Below the pieces are notes generated by a model, which was not told the DNA's origin, did not search any database, and saw only the letters and a list, made by a program, of their open reading frames with translations. The position numbers and the translations under genes are program-made. Of a stretch of DNA of 7,181 bases, positions 5,443 to 7,181 are shown piece by piece (position 1 is the stretch's first letter; each line of letters starts with the position of its first letter). The stretch comes from an uncultured Selenomonadaceae bacterium (GTDB taxonomy: Bacteria; Bacillota; Negativicutes; Selenomonadales; Selenomonadaceae): assembly GCA_905235425.1 (NCBI GenBank), contig CAJOKY010000116.1:1-7181 (forward strand). The letters run 5' to 3'.

Positions 5443-6072
5443 ATGCTATATATAATCTTTACTGTCGCTGTCGCCGCGTTATTGGCGTTGTACTTTTTTC
5501 TGCCGAACAAAAAAGTTTTCCCGTATATTTGCGGCGCAATTTTTGCAGTCTTTGTAGTTTCGGCATTGATACAAAATCATTACGGCAAGGCAGTCATGAC
5601 GCGTGCGCAGATTGAAGAGTTGCAAATTCGGCAAAAAGTTTTCGGTGATTGGTACGCAAATTATCAGAAGGATATCAACCGCCTTGACTTGAATTGGCAG
5701 CGATATTACGGCATTGTCGACACTCTTAAAAATGCGGAGGTTTATGAATACTCTATTTACGAGCAACTGGTTGACCTTAACCGTGAGACGACCGAAGAAC
5801 AGAAACATATTCATTCGCTTAAAGTGCCGCAGGAGCTTGACGAAGAGAGCGGCGAACTTTTGGCAAGCGTCATAAAAAAAACAAAAACCTACGCAGACGC
5901 GCAGGCTAAAACCATTTCTCTTACCATGCAAGCCGCCAATCCCGCGACTGTTACCGATTTAAACGCCATGAATAAACGCATTCATGAAATTACAATTCGC
6001 GAATCACCGGCAGGACTTTTTACCGCGCCGGAAATTGCCGCAATTCGCAATTTGCTTGACGACAAAGATTAA
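5443..6072 (+). CDS. Small membrane protein of unknown function with two N-terminal helices
   Basis: I do not recognise this 209-residue protein. Residues 2-19 and 26-44 are two hydrophobic helices separated by a short PNKK turn, so it should be a hairpin in the membrane. The rest (about 50-205) is soluble, highly charged and mostly helical, with heptad-like stretches (TRAQIEELQIRQKVFGDWYA; residues 110-125) that could form a coiled coil. It has no Cys in the soluble part and no catalytic motif I know. The ATG is well supported by AAAGGAG 7 bases upstream, and codon use resembles that of its neighbours. Its leader consists of heptamer repeats. It runs divergently from the deacetylase gene and converges on the DUF262-HNH gene, sharing stop-codon bases with it. 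A structural or scaffold role at the envelope is possible but only a guess. Confidence 0.82.
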   Translation: MLYIIFTVAVAALLALYFFLPNKKVFPYICGAIFAVFVVSALIQNHYGKAVMTRAQIEELQIRQKVFGDWYANYQKDINRLDLNWQRYYGIVDTLKNAEVYEYSIYEQLVDLNRETTEEQKHIHSLKVPQELDEESGELLASVIKKTKTYADAQAKTISLTMQAANPATVTDLNAMNKRIHEITIRESPAGLFTAPEIAAIRNLLDDKD

Positions 6073-7181
6073 TCGGCGCTTTTTTCTCGGTTACAAGCCG
6101 CGCAGAGTAATTGACAATTTTCCGCAGTAGTTTTGCCGCCCTTACTCCAAGCAACGATATGATCCGCGTGCATTTCCTTAAGTTCAAAATGTTTTTTGCA
6201 ACGCGGACAAATTCCCTGTTGCCTTTCGTACACCGTAGCTTTCATTCGCTCATCAAATTGACGTATGTTTAAAAGTTTTTCATTTTCCTTGCCGTCCAAC
6301 AAATATTCATATATGCCGCGCTGATTCGTTACGTCAAAATCTTTTAACAGACGCTCAATTTCTTTTTCCAGCTCTGCCGCATCGTAAAAATTTTTTCCGT
6401 AGCGATTATAAAAAATTCCCCACGCTTGCCCTTTCATTAACTTGCCGCGAAATTTCGGAAAAGTTTTATTCACCCATTTAAATACGTCCTCAAAATATTT
6501 CCAAAGTTCCGCGCAGGTTTTAACTTTATCCTTTTTCTGCGCGTTCATGTAGTCCCTCACATTTTTAAAGCTGTCGCGATCTATTATCCATTTCAGCGCC
6601 GTTTCCAAATATTCTTGCCGTATAGCCGAGCCTTTCAAATACCTGCCGTACTTCCTGTACGCCGAACAATTACTCTTGCTGAAATATTTTTTAGCGTCGG
6701 TAAGCCATTCACAGCAAAGAATCGCGTTACGCATTTCCTGTTCCGTCAATTTTCCGCCAACTATGTTTATCGTCTCAAACCATTCCAGCTTTTCTAAATC
6801 ATTGCCGGTACAAATATAAATCATCAGTTCATAATTTAAAATATTTTCTTGTTCAACATCCGTCAAATTTGAAAAACTCAAATTGTCTCCCAATGTAAAT
6901 TCGTCATTAACATATTGGCAAATTGATATCGTGCGCTGTTGTCCGTCGAGCATCTCAAAATTCCCGTCCGCACTTTTCACCCAATAAATGCTGTTCAACG
7001 GAAAATTTTTCTTTACCGTCTCTATTACTTTGTCACGTTGCTTGCCGCTGTAAATAAATTCACGCTGAAATGCCGGACGTATGTTCAACTTGCCGTCGTA
7101 GCCTATACATCCGTTTTCCGCGTTGTCTATGTAACCTTTCGCTACGTCACGAATCGGTATTTTGTGCAACTCAATTTCCAT
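6069..7181 (-). CDS. DUF262-HNH endonuclease, likely phage-defence or restriction protein
   Basis: This 370-residue protein has an N-terminal DUF262 domain (about 1-200), the ParB/GmrS-like fold found in type IV restriction enzymes, with its hallmark DGQQR at 79-83 and the usual preceding PAFQREFIY (36-44). The C-terminal 50 residues are a zinc-type HNH nuclease: CPRC (325-328), HADH (338-341, catalytic Asp-His), Asn355 and CAAC (360-363). The arrangement suggests an NTP-regulated DNA nuclease in one chain, comparable in plan to GmrSD and BrxU, which however use DUF1524 as their nuclease. The target is unknown. The ATG sits on the last base of the window. The start matches full-length relatives as I recall them, so the gene is probably complete, but its ribosome binding site cannot be seen. 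It ends by overlapping the stop of the convergent membrane-protein gene. Confidence 0.88.
   Translation of the reverse strand: MEIELHKIPIRDVAKGYIDNAENGCIGYDGKLNIRPAFQREFIYSGKQRDKVIETVKKNFPLNSIYWVKSADGNFEMLDGQQRTISICQYVNDEFTLGDNLSFSNLTDVEQENILNYELMIYICTGNDLEKLEWFETINIVGGKLTEQEMRNAILCCEWLTDAKKYFSKSNCSAYRKYGRYLKGSAIRQEYLETALKWIIDRDSFKNVRDYMNAQKKDKVKTCAELWKYFEDVFKWVNKTFPKFRGKLMKGQAWGIFYNRYGKNFYDAAELEKEIERLLKDFDVTNQRGIYEYLLDGKENEKLLNIRQFDERMKATVYERQQGICPRCKKHFELKEMHADHIVAWSKGGKTTAENCQLLCAACNREKSAD

Noticed and set aside
1106..7181. Link between the HEARO-like RNA and the HNH protein at 6069-7181
   Set aside because: The HNH protein carries DUF262 and lacks the RuvC and bridge-helix parts of IscB, and it lies about 5 kb away among other transcription units.

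Overview
The window looks like chromosome of a moderately AT-rich anaerobic member of the Bacillota. Strong GGAGG-type ribosome binding sites, an N-acetylmuramic acid recycling pair (MurQ plus MupG) and a secreted NlpC/P60 hydrolase with a PG_binding_1 domain point that way. A diderm Negativicutes such as a Selenomonas relative is my best guess, with low confidence because there is no marker gene.

Layout, left to right. Bases 1-83 hold the tail of a neighbouring plus-strand unit, seen only as an intrinsic terminator. A minus-strand ADP-ribosylglycohydrolase (84-1037) has its own good promoter (1067-1095). Bases 1038-1499 contain no protein gene. They hold what appears to be a stand-alone minus-strand non-coding RNA gene, with a promoter at 1377-1405, a hairpin-rich and pseudoknotted body at about 1168-1371, and an intrinsic terminator at 1106-1132. 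Its sequence and fold recall the HEARO/omega RNA family (the guide RNAs of IscB nucleases), but no IscB gene is present.

From 5285 back to 1500, four minus-strand genes may form one cell-wall unit: a membrane-anchored polysaccharide deacetylase, murQ, mupG and a secreted NlpC/P60 peptidase. MupG splits MurNAc-6-phosphate from a disaccharide and MurQ converts it to GlcNAc-6-phosphate and D-lactate. The peptidase cuts peptide stems and the deacetylase would remove acetyl groups from surface glycans. A strong promoter lies in front of the deacetylase gene and I see no clear promoter or terminator further down.

Two intergenic regions flanking the deacetylase gene carry arrays of degenerate 7-base repeats. 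One (4278-4364) turns into an inverted copy of itself and could fold. The other (5370-5427) joins two heptamer types just before the start of a plus-strand gene for a small two-helix membrane protein of unknown function (5443-6072). That gene converges on a DUF262-HNH protein (6069-7181, minus), and the two stop codons overlap. The DUF262-HNH protein is the only likely defence-type gene in the window.
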